This document shows, in pieces, positions 54,179 to 63,664 of a stretch of DNA of 64,000 nucleotides; position 1 is the first letter of the stretch, and every line of letters begins with the position of its first letter. The position numbers and the translations under genes were made by a program. Under the pieces are notes generated by a model that was not told the origin of the DNA, searched no databases, and was given only the letters and a program-made list of their open reading frames with translations. The DNA is from Paenibacillus sp. JNUCC-31 (GTDB lineage: Bacteria > Bacillota > Bacilli > Paenibacillales > Paenibacillaceae): the NCBI RefSeq assembly GCF_014844075.1, contig NZ_CP062165.1, forward strand, positions 2,232,001 to 2,296,000. The letters are read 5' to 3'.

Positions 54179-55467
54179 TCCATTCTTTTTAGCAAAGAAC
54201 CCATATTTTCGTTTTGGATGCGCCTATATAAGGGAATAAGAACAGACAGTATGATTGTGGCTGAAAGAGTCAGCAAAATGAATAGATAGGCAACCATATT
54301 ATGGCCAATAAACATTCCATACAGTATCAAACTGATGATTGCGGGTGATAACACTACAATTCCAATCTCAACTACATAATAGAGAAATATTTGATTAGGT
54401 ACAGCTCCTGATATCAAATGAATTGACCACGCTTTGAGGTTATCTTCAAATTTATTTTTGAAAAAAATCCACATTGTCAATACAACGATTAACATTATCG
54501 TAATTCCTATTATGCTGAGGAGAAATCTATTTTCCTTCAGGGCTGATAGAACAAAACCAAAAGGTATAGCGCTAGCTCCTAAAAATCTAGTATCAACAAA
54601 GCCCGTCCTTTCTTTAGCTTCCTCTAGTTTCTTATTTACAATAAAATCTCCAGAAGCACTATATACTGAGCCGTTAATCAGTTGGAGATAATGCTTTTGT
54701 TGAAAACTGAAATCCTCCTCGCTTTGTGGGGCAGATACAAATTGTTGTGCGGGCATTACAATATAACGATCCAAATATAACTCCGGTTCATTAGAGCTAA
54801 AGATCAGGGAATTGGGCTTAAGAAAGCCTTTTACAACCAAGTTAAATTTCTTAAATAAATATTGTCCTTTTATTGTATCCCCTGGATTATAGAAATTTTT
54901 ATACTCATGACCTAATAGTACGGGTATCCGATCATCCGCATTTCCCATATAATCATTTTCTGCGAAACTCTCACCATCGACTGCACTAACCGAAAACATA
55001 TCTACCGCCTGCTTATTTAATTGTACTGCTTTGATAGCATTATATGGGCCCTCTCCATCAATATCAAAAGGTTCACTTACGAAACCCATTTCATAATCTC
55101 TGGTGAATTTTTCTTTCTCTGACTTAGTGAAGTCGAGTAACTCAATGGGCTGAGTGAATATATAAATATACTTTTCATTTAAATCCGTTTCCAAATAACT
55201 ATAGAACTTTTTAATGGTTTCAAGAAAATGTACTTGTTTCATTAAACTTGATAATTGATCCCCATCAAGCAATGTATCAGAAAGTTGGTAGCTTTTCATA
55301 TCTTCAAGAAGATTAATTTGATTTGATTTTTTCTCAAGGCTATTTAAACCTAGAAATACAACCATAGCTAAAAAAAACAGGAAGAGGATCTCAACTATGA
55401 TTAGAATCGTAACCATTTTATTTTTACGGATACTTTCAAACACTTCCGTGTATATTCGTTCGTACAT
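54175..55467 (-). CDS. MacB-like ABC permease, second subunit
   Basis: 430 residues from ATG 55467 (MYERIYTEVFESIRKNK), preceded by AGAAAGG; the open frame extends upstream without a site. One helix near the N-terminus (TILIIVEILFLFFLAMVVF), a large extracytoplasmic region (about 40-310), and three helices near the C-terminus (LLSIIGITIMLIVVLTMWI, VVEIGIVVLSPAIISLILY, LFILLTLSATIILSVLIPL). This 1+3 helix topology is that of MacB/FtsX permeases. No sequence family is firmly recognised. A/T-rich and low in GC compared with the flanking operons. Confidence 0.72.
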   Translation of the reverse strand: MYERIYTEVFESIRKNKMVTILIIVEILFLFFLAMVVFLGLNSLEKKSNQINLLEDMKSYQLSDTLLDGDQLSSLMKQVHFLETIKKFYSYLETDLNEKYIYIFTQPIELLDFTKSEKEKFTRDYEMGFVSEPFDIDGEGPYNAIKAVQLNKQAVDMFSVSAVDGESFAENDYMGNADDRIPVLLGHEYKNFYNPGDTIKGQYLFKKFNLVVKGFLKPNSLIFSSNEPELYLDRYIVMPAQQFVSAPQSEEDFSFQQKHYLQLINGSVYSASGDFIVNKKLEEAKERTGFVDTRFLGASAIPFGFVLSALKENRFLLSIIGITIMLIVVLTMWIFFKNKFEDNLKAWSIHLISGAVPNQIFLYYVVEIGIVVLSPAIISLILYGMFIGHNMVAYLFILLTLSATIILSVLIPLYRRIQNENMGSLLKRME

Positions 55468-55499
55468 AGAAAAATCCTTTCTTATGATAAAAAATGATT

Positions 55500-56516
55500 C
55501 TACTTTAGCCTCTTGCTCAAGCTTTTCATAGACATTCTCAAGGATAAAAAAGATGTGAGAACTATAACTAGAAAACCAAAGCAAATATGAAGAAAATATT
55601 CATTGTAAAATTCTGGATTAATATTTAGAATAGCAAAACTACCGCCGGCTACTAAAACATAAGTAAATGAGGTAATCGTAAAATATTTAATCACATATCT
55701 AAATAACGGATATATAGGTTGAAATCCCAAAATCCAAAGTACACGAATCTCGGACCACTGTTTCTTGATCCAACTCACTGTAAAAACAATAATGGAAAAG
55801 GTTACCAGAATAAACACTATAATTTTCAAAATAACATTATAGATATCGGAATTTGCATAGCTTTGTGCTCCATATTCTCCTCGTTCAAACAAGTGAACAG
55901 GCACTTTAATGCCTCCCACATCCAGCATTTTACTTTTGGTAATGGAACTTAAATCCGAGGCATTTAATACAAAAATACCCGATTCTCTATTTTCCTCCCC
56001 ACTCAATCCATTCATGGACAGTATTATTGTTTTATCTATTTCAGTTAGATGAGAGGCGCCCATTGTCCCAATAACTTCAAACTCATTGTTTTTATAAATA
56101 TAGTATAACTTCCCATTTTTATATTTGAGCTCTGATCTCTGAATTTCTTTTCCTACAACTGCAAATCTCCCGTTATCGTAAAAGTCCTCTTTTCGAAAAA
56201 ATCTACCGTCTACAATCGGCGGTACATAAGTCTGATTATCAAAGTATATGGCTCGAATATTTCTTGATCCCGTTTGAAGTTCCTTAAACAATGTAAACTG
56301 CTGACCAATGTTTATATCGCGCCAATTCCATAATACGGATTCATCAGGTATAAAAAAGATACTATTTTCATTATAGAGACCTCTTCCTAATGTATCCATT
56401 TCACTCTTTTTAATTTCATAGTAACTTATGGAAACGATCATGATGCTCAGCAAGATGTAAAGCAAGCAAATATGAAAAACCCCACCTCTATTAATTTTCT
56501 TAAACAGATCGCTCAT
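55500..56516 (-). CDS. MacB-like ABC permease, first subunit
   Basis: 338 residues; ATG 56516 with AAAGG ten bases upstream is preferred over ATG 56525. An N-terminal helix (GVFHICLLYILLSIMIVSI), an extracytoplasmic region (about 35-225), then three helices (IIVFILVTFSIIVFTVSWI, YFTITSFTYVLVAGGSFAI, FLHICFGFLVIVLTSFLSL), the same plan as its neighbour. The two could form a heterodimer; together they resemble the single seven- to eight-helix immunity/export protein of lactococcin 972-type loci. Between the secreted protein gene and the second permease (33-base gap). Confidence 0.7.
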   Translation of the reverse strand: MSDLFKKINRGGVFHICLLYILLSIMIVSISYYEIKKSEMDTLGRGLYNENSIFFIPDESVLWNWRDINIGQQFTLFKELQTGSRNIRAIYFDNQTYVPPIVDGRFFRKEDFYDNGRFAVVGKEIQRSELKYKNGKLYYIYKNNEFEVIGTMGASHLTEIDKTIILSMNGLSGEENRESGIFVLNASDLSSITKSKMLDVGGIKVPVHLFERGEYGAQSYANSDIYNVILKIIVFILVTFSIIVFTVSWIKKQWSEIRVLWILGFQPIYPLFRYVIKYFTITSFTYVLVAGGSFAILNINPEFYNEYFLHICFGFLVIVLTSFLSLRMSMKSLSKRLK

Positions 56517-56611
56517 CCAGTCCATTACCTTTCATAAATAGCGGCAAGTTCTCTTTTTTCAAGAAATCTTGCCGCTTTATTATTTAAGTACTAAATAAAC
56601 TCACAATAGAA

Positions 56612-57022
56612 TTATTCTTCGGTTCCCCAATATGTTTTAGAAATCAGGTCAATACTAGCATAATTTGTTTGCGCTTTTGTAGTACCGGTCCCCCATTGTC
56701 TCCCACTATCTTCTCTAACCCATATCCACTCCATCTGAGCTCTAGAGTAATGGCGCTGACCTGGCCAAACCGTTTTTGCAACAGCACGTTTTAATTTACT
56801 ATCTGTTGTACTATACTCAGAATACCCTTCATGGGAATCAGGATATAATTTTACTTCCTGTGTTGTTATTCCTCTGTTTGGACTGGCGTTGGTGAAGTAG
56901 CCTTCACCTTCTACCCAACCTCCTCCAACACCGAATGGTTTGGCTGCATAAGCAGAGGAAGCAATGGAACCCAATATTGCTGTAATTGCCAGAGCTTTAA
57001 TTACTTTTTTAGTTATTCTCAT
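56612..57022 (-). CDS. Small secreted protein, candidate bacteriocin-like peptide
   Basis: 136 residues; ATG 57022 follows AGGAG. Signal peptide (about 1-27: KKVIKALAITAILGSIASSA, cleavage after AYA). The mature part of about 109 residues has no cysteine and is rich in Gly, Trp and Tyr: GVGGGWVEGEG, a repeat-poor middle (DSHEGYSEYSTTDSKLKRAV), VWPGQRHYSRAQMEWIW and a C-terminal KTYWGTEE. The pattern (signal peptide, GGGW start, no cysteine, ABC genes downstream) recalls lactococcin 972-family bacteriocins, but the family motif is not clear. First gene of a leftward four-gene unit in an A/T-rich stretch. Confidence 0.65.
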   Translation of the reverse strand: MRITKKVIKALAITAILGSIASSAYAAKPFGVGGGWVEGEGYFTNASPNRGITTQEVKLYPDSHEGYSEYSTTDSKLKRAVAKTVWPGQRHYSRAQMEWIWVREDSGRQWGTGTTKAQTNYASIDLISKTYWGTEE

Positions 57023-57680
57023 GAAATTTTCTCCTATTCTCTATTAATTTAATTTGAAAGCTGGCCAGCTAATCCAAATCATCCATAATCATACATGGAA
57101 ATTACTTGAATTTAAATAGATAATAATGTCGTATAAACACTTATTTTGTATTGTTTTGTAATATAATATATGATTACTACTTTTTTTGACGAAATGAGAA
57201 AGAAACTGTTTCATATTGAACTGGATATCTTTGACTAGACAGCCCAGCCCATATTTGGGTGGAGAACTAGGATAGGAATGAAGACTAACAACTTCAAATT
57301 GTCATCATTTTATGGCTAGAAAATAGATTTGCACAGAGTTGATCTGTCCATGCAAGTCTATTTTTCCGCATCCATATACATATATGTTCACATCCACGAA
57401 TCAAGTCTTTAAACAAACAAAAGAAGCCCGCTAACCGAATCTTCGAGCACGTCTATTATTACTGCTTATAATTCTCTAGGTTACTTAGTATTTCATTATT
57501 ATTCGTCTCATAGTCGATAGGCTTAGTCTTCGCTACACTGCCGAACAGTGACATATTAATTTTGTTATATATCAATACCAAATTCTCCGATCTTAACAAA
57601 AAGCCTCCTATAGATAGTTAATACTAGTATTTTTATAATACATTTTTTATATTAAATATATAAAGTAAAATAATGGACTG
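57023..57680. other. 650-base A/T-rich intergenic region with one hairpin
   Basis: No gene of credible length on either strand. It contains the inverted repeat AAAATAGATTTGCA (57320-57333) / TGCAAGTCTATTTT (57351-57364), one mismatch, 17-base loop, T run on the plus strand. The promoter of the secreted-protein operon must lie near 57100, but no clear -35/-10 pair is seen. Confidence 0.55.
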
Positions 57681-58664
57681 TTACCTTAATAGAAGGACCT
57701 TTCCCTCGATGCTGGATTCCGCGGTTGAAACTGCCTGTTTCACATTTTCCAATCCAAACGTCGCCCCAATGTTTGCCATCAATAGCCGCCCTTCCCGAAC
57801 TAACTCAATCACTTCATTAAATACCTGTTCCCATTGTGCTTGCGAACATCGCTCTACCCAATGCTTTAGCCAAAAGAGTTTAACATTAACTTGCGTTCCT
57901 CTAGTGGCTTCATGCCATATCGGAGTGATGCCTGAAAGAAGTCCGACGCTTATTACGGTGCCATGCGGTCTTATACAACTTACGAGTTGCTCTCCATCTG
58001 CCCCTCCGATGCAGTCGACGGCCGCATCAGCGCCACGCCCCTCCGTTAATTCTGCAATTCTCTCCTGTAACAACCCTTCCATCGTATTTACAACAGAGAA
58101 CGCCCCAAGGCGATATAAATCAGCAGTATGGCGACCATTTCTTGTGAACGCAATCATACGAAATCCCAGAATCTTCGATAATTGGGCGAAGATTCGCCCA
58201 ATCGCGGAACCACCGGCATTGACAATCAAGGTATCGCCGTACGTAAGATGCAGTGTATCCGTACAAATCAGCCAAGCTGTTATCGGGTTAATGTAGATCT
58301 GACTTGCCGATTGATCATTAATATCATCAGGCACAATGATCGCATGTCGATCCAAAGTCCTCACCATCTCTTGCCATGTGTTTTCACCTCTCAACGGCAG
58401 GACGCGCCGCCCTAACAGTTGATTGGATACTCCCGGCCCTACTGCTTCCACGATCCCCACTCCCTCGAACCCAGGTACAGCGGGCAATGCCGTCCGATGC
58501 GGATATGCGCCTCGAACGGGAATGACATCTGAGGGATTAATAGGCCGAGCGCACATCCTCACAACTAATTCACCGGGACCAGGAGGCACTAACTGCTTCT
58601 CCTCTATGCACAGCACTTCGCTCGGCTCTCCGAAACGATAATAACGTATAACCTTAGTCTTCAT
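57681..58664 (-). CDS. MDR-family NADPH-dependent reductase (zinc-independent, quinone/enoyl reductase-like)
   Basis: 327 residues from ATG 58664 (MKTKVIRYYRFGEPSEV), with TAGGAG upstream; the open frame extends to 58721 without a site. Medium-chain dehydrogenase plan: N-terminal GroES-like domain (PGPGELVVRMCARPINPSDV, AVPGFEGVGIVEAVGPG) and Rossmann domain (GDTLIVNAGGSAIGRIFAQL, AVDCIGGADGE). No zinc-binding cysteine cluster, so it is probably a quinone or enoyl reductase. Substrate unknown. Confidence 0.82.
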   Translation of the reverse strand: MKTKVIRYYRFGEPSEVLCIEEKQLVPPGPGELVVRMCARPINPSDVIPVRGAYPHRTALPAVPGFEGVGIVEAVGPGVSNQLLGRRVLPLRGENTWQEMVRTLDRHAIIVPDDINDQSASQIYINPITAWLICTDTLHLTYGDTLIVNAGGSAIGRIFAQLSKILGFRMIAFTRNGRHTADLYRLGAFSVVNTMEGLLQERIAELTEGRGADAAVDCIGGADGEQLVSCIRPHGTVISVGLLSGITPIWHEATRGTQVNVKLFWLKHWVERCSQAQWEQVFNEVIELVREGRLLMANIGATFGLENVKQAVSTAESSIEGKVLLLR

Positions 58665-58736
58665 TGTTGCATCTCCTAAAATCATTTTTCTTAGATAGAA
58701 TATAACATTAGTGCCCCCCATGTTGGGATAAATGAA

Positions 58737-58764
58737 AGAACCCGACGGGAAAATCCCCGCCAGG
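58737..58764 (-). terminator. Terminator of the alpha-glucan operon
   Basis: CCTGGCGGG-GATTTT-CCCGTCGGG (two G-U pairs) then TTCTTTC on the minus strand, 20 bases after the GH13 stop. Confidence 0.65.
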
Positions 58765-58784
58765 CTCAGGTAACTTGCGATGGT

Positions 58785-60428
58785 TTATATGGAGTAAATA
58801 AGCGCCTCATAAGGACGCAAACGAACGGTGCCGTTTCTAACCTCACCCGAGGTTGACCGATCCAGATTGCCAATAACCAAGCGGGCATTCATGGCTCGAT
58901 CAGCAAATGAAGCAGGCAGACGATAGGACTGCTCCTGGTCCGAATGATTGAGCATGACAAGCCATGTCTCCCCATCCAAACTGCGGCTATATGCATATAC
59001 ATGCTCTTCCCCTGCCGATTGGTCACGATAATCTCCGTAAACCATAACTGCGTGCGATTTACGCAAGGCAATCAGTTGCTGATAATATGCAAATATGGAA
59101 TCCTGCGCAGCCAAATCCCGCTCCACATTAATCTCTTCATAGTTGGGATTCACCTGCATCCACGGCTGCCCTTCGGTAAACCCGGCGTGCTTGCTGCTGT
59201 CCCACTGCATTGGTGTGCGGGAATTATCCCGGCTCAGCGGCTGAAGACTGTGGAGGACTTCATCTGGTGCACGGCCTTTACCGATTTCTTCCTTATATTT
59301 GTTCTTCATTGCAATATCGTGATATTCATCAATGGAAGAGAAACGAATACCCGTCATGCCGATCTCCTCTCCCTGGAATACATACGGTGTTCCCGGAAGA
59401 GTATGAATCATGGTCGCCAGTTGTTTGGCGGATTCCACACGGTATTGTCCATCATTGCCGTACCTTGAAACCTGTCGGGTGTGATCGTGATTGTTCAGGA
59501 ACTGGGAGTTCCAACCTTCATGACGGAATGCTTCATACCAGCTCTCCTGAATTTCCTTGTACCGTGCCAGATCCCAAGTAGGCATGTCATCCGCCACCTG
59601 GAAATGGAATAACGTATGCAGCTCTTTCCGGTTATCCCCCACATACAGAAGGCCATCCTCTGGTGTGACAAACGGAATTTCTCCTACGGTCATGATGTCA
59701 TAATGCTGGAGAACCTCCCGGTTCATTTCCTGCAAATATTCATGAATGCCCGGATTATTGCCCAGATAATCAATATGCTCGGGATGCTCCGCATCCGGGA
59801 AACCTTCCAGCTTGGCGAGCAGATTAATAACATCCATGCGGAAGCCATCTATGCCCTGATCCAGCCAGAAACGCATCATCCGATAAATCTCCTGACGCAG
59901 TTCGGGATGCTCCCAATTCAGATCAGGTTGCTCTTTCGCAAAGGAATGGAAATAATACTCTCCCGTCCGCTCGTCGTAGGTCCAGGTCGTCGGTTCAAAG
60001 TAGGAGCGCCAGTTGTTCGGCGGACCGTCCTGTTTACCCGGCTTCCAGATATACCAGTCGCGTTTCGGATGATCGACGGATGAACGCGATTCCTCAAACC
60101 ATGCATGCTGCTCTGATGTATGATTGACCACCAGATCCATAATAAGCTTCATGCCTCGTTCATGGACCTTGTCCAACAGTTGCTTGAACTGCTCCATCGT
60201 CCCGGCCTTGGCCATGATGCGGTAATAATCCGCTATGTCATATCCGTTGTCTTTGTCTGGAGATTCATAAATGGGATTAAGCCAGATGACATCAATGCCC
60301 AGACTTTTGATATAGTCGAGCTTGAGTATCAAGCCTTCCAGATCCCCGATGCCGTCTCCGTTCGCATCCAGGAAGCTGCGCCAGTAGACCTGGTATACAA
60401 CCGCTTCTTTCCACCACGCCTGATTCAC
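58785..60428 (-). CDS. GH13 alpha-glucosidase (oligo-1,6-glucosidase type)
   Basis: 547 residues, cytoplasmic. GH13 regions: DVIWLNPIYESPDKDNGYDI, LIMDLVVNHTS (region I), GFRMDVINLL (region II, nucleophile Asp), VGEIPFV (region III, acid Glu), FLNNHDHTR (region IV). The MDVINL wording is typical of oligo-1,6-glucosidase, sucrose isomerase and related exo-alpha-glucosidases. Would release glucose from isomalto- or other short oligosaccharides. GTG 60428 follows AAAGGAGG. Distal gene of the operon with beta-phosphoglucomutase upstream. Confidence 0.88.
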   Translation of the reverse strand: MNQAWWKEAVVYQVYWRSFLDANGDGIGDLEGLILKLDYIKSLGIDVIWLNPIYESPDKDNGYDIADYYRIMAKAGTMEQFKQLLDKVHERGMKLIMDLVVNHTSEQHAWFEESRSSVDHPKRDWYIWKPGKQDGPPNNWRSYFEPTTWTYDERTGEYYFHSFAKEQPDLNWEHPELRQEIYRMMRFWLDQGIDGFRMDVINLLAKLEGFPDAEHPEHIDYLGNNPGIHEYLQEMNREVLQHYDIMTVGEIPFVTPEDGLLYVGDNRKELHTLFHFQVADDMPTWDLARYKEIQESWYEAFRHEGWNSQFLNNHDHTRQVSRYGNDGQYRVESAKQLATMIHTLPGTPYVFQGEEIGMTGIRFSSIDEYHDIAMKNKYKEEIGKGRAPDEVLHSLQPLSRDNSRTPMQWDSSKHAGFTEGQPWMQVNPNYEEINVERDLAAQDSIFAYYQQLIALRKSHAVMVYGDYRDQSAGEEHVYAYSRSLDGETWLVMLNHSDQEQSYRLPASFADRAMNARLVIGNLDRSTSGEVRNGTVRLRPYEALIYSI

Positions 60429-60486
60429 GCTGCATCCCTCCTTTTTCCTTCGTGGTTCTGATCCTGTACTGGGATTTGCTTCTGCT

Positions 60487-61188
60487 TCAATAACTTTCCT
60501 TCAGCAAGTTCTCTCTCAGCGTGCTCTCCAGGAACGACAGCGTTAACTGTTTTGTATCCTTCAATACCACGTCTGCTCCTGAACCTTTGAGTACAGCTTC
60601 TTCACCAATACCTACGGCGACCATGCCTGCGGATTTGATGGCCTCAATGCCCGCCTGTGCATCCTCGATGCCGATGCAGGCCTTAACGTCAGCACCCACT
60701 TCTTCCGCTCCCCGCAGGAACAGATCAGGTGCAGGTTTGCCATGCGGAACGGAATCCGGATGTACCACATAGCTGAACAACGAGTCCAACTCCAGCGCCT
60801 TCAGAATTTGAGGCGCATTTTTGCTGGCCGAGGCGATGACCGCAGGAATGCCGGAGGCTTGCAGCTCAAGCAGCAACTCCCGAATTCCGGGATAGGTGTG
60901 CTCCGGTGTCAGTGAATCCAGCAACGAGACGTAATGTTCGTTTTTACGCTGTGCGAATTCTTCCTTTTCCTCGGCCGAAAAGGCATCTTCCTTGCCTCCC
61001 AGACGTAAAATGCGAGCCAAAGACTCTCCGCGGCTAATGCCCTTTAACTGCTCGTTGAATTCCCGATCAAACGGAATATCCAGCGATTCCCCCAGCTTCT
61101 TCCATGCAACATAATGGTACTCCGCTGTGTCAGTAATGACACCATCCAAATCAAAAATAACGGCTTGAAGTGCTCCGTTTCCTTTCAT
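60487..61188 (-). CDS. pgmB: Beta-phosphoglucomutase
   Basis: 233 residues, HAD superfamily. Nucleophile motif IFDLDGVITDTAEYHYVAWK, cap domain with GISRGESLARIL, motif II VIASASKNAP, motif III GKPAPDLFL and CIGIEDAQAGIEAIK. Interconverts beta-glucose 1-phosphate and glucose 6-phosphate. Such enzymes usually accompany an inverting phosphorylase that makes beta-glucose 1-phosphate, which is not obvious here. ATG 61188 follows GGGGAGG. Confidence 0.9.
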   Translation of the reverse strand: MKGNGALQAVIFDLDGVITDTAEYHYVAWKKLGESLDIPFDREFNEQLKGISRGESLARILRLGGKEDAFSAEEKEEFAQRKNEHYVSLLDSLTPEHTYPGIRELLLELQASGIPAVIASASKNAPQILKALELDSLFSYVVHPDSVPHGKPAPDLFLRGAEEVGADVKACIGIEDAQAGIEAIKSAGMVAVGIGEEAVLKGSGADVVLKDTKQLTLSFLESTLRENLLKESY

Positions 61189-61223
61189 TTACCCGTTCCT
61201 CCCCATGTCATTGCTCTAGTTGA

Positions 61224-61403
61224 GTTCAACTAAAAGATATTTACACTGGTCACTCCGATGACAGAACAACCTTCCGATCGCTGTTATCCCCAGATTTTTT
61301 TTGATATCCTTTTCAGAAGGGAAAATCCGGGAATAAAGGCGAACACTGCGTTTCTTCAGGTTATTTCTACCCTCTCCGTTATCGTGTAAATGTTTAGTTG
61401 AAC
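61224..61403. mobile_element. MITE-like inverted-repeat element, copy 2
   Basis: 180 bases with terminal inverted repeats GTTCAACTAAA-AGATATTTACA and (as complement) GTTCAACTAAA-CATTTACA, an inner CCCAGATTTT / AAAATCCGGG stem, and no coding capacity. Its core resembles copy 1 at 39045-39171. The right end lies one base from the stop codon of the upstream glycosidase gene, so it separates that gene from pgmB. Confidence 0.65.
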
Positions 61404-61404
61404 A

Positions 61405-63600
61405 TTATAGCTGCCATTCAATTCGTTTCTCGTTGCTTTCCCGTCTCTCGCCCTTCCAGTCCAGAACAATCGTCCAGCCCGATTCGTTGGAAATGCTCGC
61501 ATATCGAATGCCCTCACGGGATTCAACATGAATATCGAACGTTGCATTGCCTACCATCAGATGCTCCAGACTACACTTCTTGTCAGCCCACGCCTGTGGC
61601 AATACAGGTGATATCGTCACCTGGCGCTTGTGTGCTTCCGGTTGAACGCCAAAGAAATGTCGTACCACAGGTACAGCCAGTGCATAGATCGTCCATGCCT
61701 GTACTACACAGCCGTAGTCCGGGGACATCTCCGAGAATGAACCCGGCAGTACACGTGAGAAGCTTTTCCCCATCCGGCGCAGCAAATCGAGTGCGTGATC
61801 TGGATGCCCGTACGCCGCTTCGGCAACCGCATGTGCTCCCGTAGAGATCGTCATCGTTCCCTGTTGATACATGGCAGCAAGAAACGTACCGTATTCACCA
61901 ATGAAGTCGCGGTTTCGCATTGCTTCCAGCGCACGCTGTGCCTTGTCCTGATCGGCAATTCCTGCTTCCATCGGAGTGACAATGACCCAGTTTTTGTTTA
62001 GCAGCCAACCGCGGTCTGTCAGATTCTCACCTGCATCGGCCAGCAATCCTTCCACGTACTCCCGGTAGTCTGTGATCCCTTGCTTTTCAGCGAGAGAAAC
62101 CATGTAATCCACTTTGGGCACAATATCGGAAACAGGTGCAACGGCATCCGCATAGAGGCTGTCTTTTTCTGACCAATACACATCATTCACCGCTTGTACC
62201 GCTTGCTCAGCCAGCTTTTGATATGTCTGGTGACGCTCTGTTTCACCCAAATAGAGACTCATGTGCTCCAGCGCCTGAAGTGCCTTGGCTGTGTATACAG
62301 CACTATCAATCAGCTCCATATTCAATCCGGCAATCTCGATAATGCCGTAACCAGATGGGAACAGGTCTCCGTCCGGGTCCATCTCACCCAGCAGCCAATC
62401 GATGCCTTGAACACAGTAGTCATAATGCTCGCGCAGAAGTGCATCGTCTCCGGTCCACAGGAACATTTCCCACACAAAGGCGATATAGTGTGCCGTCTCC
62501 TGCGTATTGCCGCGATTAGACACGGCTCCTATCGTGGTCACTTCATGCACAAAACGTCCATTGCCGTTCGCCTCTTTGGATTTCTCCAGCAACAAATTCA
62601 GCGTATCTCGCACCAGTTGATGATCTCCCGTAGCAAGAACACCCTGAAGTGCATACGTACTGTCACAGCCGAACCACCATGGATACGTAGGCCCACCTGC
62701 TGTCAAACCACGACCGATTCCATCTACTTGCTGCACCAGCCACTGATTATTGCGCTTCACCCAAGCGAATTGCTCGTTCAGCTCATCTTCGCCTTCAATG
62801 GTAAGCACCGAACGCTGATCCAGCTTGTCATAGAACTGCTGCTTCTGCTCTTTCAAACGAAGGTGATCACGTTCGATGACTGCATAAGTCTGCTCACAAG
62901 CTTCACGGGACGACTCCGAACCGGCAACAAATAACCGGAAGCGGAACACATCCTTCTCCTCCAGCGTGCAATCTGTTACAAAAGAAATCCCTGTGCCCTT
63001 GCCTGCCGTCAGTTCCGGTCCGTAAATCTCAGGCCCAACCGTCATTTCCGTTCCAGGCAGGTCACTTCCAATCATGGCATACCAGTCTTGGGCATCATCT
63101 TTGACGATGACCTTGCGCGAAGACATAGCTTCTGCCGTTTCACCTACGCCCGGGATAATTCCAATCTCATCGGAATACCACACCGGACGGAGATCGGTAC
63201 GTGACAGCAGCTCCAGCTTGAGCCGGGTTGTTCCTTTCCCGTAAGCGCTGATTTCGTATTCTACGATCATGCCCTTCTCATAATCGGGGGCAAACTGGCT
63301 GCGTTTGATGGATACCGGAATGTGGCTCAACCCATGATCATAATCGAACCGACTTCCTCCCCAAGACTCACTGGTGAATTCGTCTGCCCTTGCCCATACG
63401 GCAATGTTGCGATCCAGATCGGTTACCTTCAGCCAAAAACCGTCCAGCAGCTTGATTGGATGCAGCCATACTCCGCCCATTTCGTTAGCCATATGATGTC
63501 CGAAATCGGGAAAGTATCCGTCCTGGGTACCGCAAATTTTTACATATTCACCTGCGTTATAATACAAATTAAATGGATGTCTGCTTGTTAATGTGGCCAT
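61405..63600 (-). CDS. Six-hairpin glycosidase (glycogen debranching-like)
   Basis: 731 residues, no signal peptide. N-terminal beta-sandwich (about 1-250), then an alpha/alpha barrel (about 260-660) with GGPTYPWWFGCDSTYALQGV, RFVHEVTTIGAVSNRGNTQE, DPDGDLFPSGYGIIEI and SFSEMSPDYGCVVQ, and a C-terminal beta domain. The fold fits amylo-alpha-1,6-glucosidase/GH63/GH15-like families; a GH65 phosphorylase is less likely because the order of motifs differs. The aspartates and glutamates in FGCDS and TQE could be catalytic. ATG 63600 follows GAGGAGG. Downstream of an ABC sugar permease gene. Confidence 0.75.
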   Translation of the reverse strand: MATLTSRHPFNLYYNAGEYVKICGTQDGYFPDFGHHMANEMGGVWLHPIKLLDGFWLKVTDLDRNIAVWARADEFTSESWGGSRFDYDHGLSHIPVSIKRSQFAPDYEKGMIVEYEISAYGKGTTRLKLELLSRTDLRPVWYSDEIGIIPGVGETAEAMSSRKVIVKDDAQDWYAMIGSDLPGTEMTVGPEIYGPELTAGKGTGISFVTDCTLEEKDVFRFRLFVAGSESSREACEQTYAVIERDHLRLKEQKQQFYDKLDQRSVLTIEGEDELNEQFAWVKRNNQWLVQQVDGIGRGLTAGGPTYPWWFGCDSTYALQGVLATGDHQLVRDTLNLLLEKSKEANGNGRFVHEVTTIGAVSNRGNTQETAHYIAFVWEMFLWTGDDALLREHYDYCVQGIDWLLGEMDPDGDLFPSGYGIIEIAGLNMELIDSAVYTAKALQALEHMSLYLGETERHQTYQKLAEQAVQAVNDVYWSEKDSLYADAVAPVSDIVPKVDYMVSLAEKQGITDYREYVEGLLADAGENLTDRGWLLNKNWVIVTPMEAGIADQDKAQRALEAMRNRDFIGEYGTFLAAMYQQGTMTISTGAHAVAEAAYGHPDHALDLLRRMGKSFSRVLPGSFSEMSPDYGCVVQAWTIYALAVPVVRHFFGVQPEAHKRQVTISPVLPQAWADKKCSLEHLMVGNATFDIHVESREGIRYASISNESGWTIVLDWKGERRESNEKRIEWQL

Positions 63601-63664
63601 GGATGTCCTCCTCTGCGGTTTGGCTCAACGCTCAATCTCTTCTGTTAATATGGACCCTAGACCC

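Noticed and set aside
57196..57240. 14-codon ORF (MRKKLFHIELDIFD) upstream of the secreted protein operon
   Set aside because: No ribosome binding site; considered as a pheromone peptide but nothing supports it.
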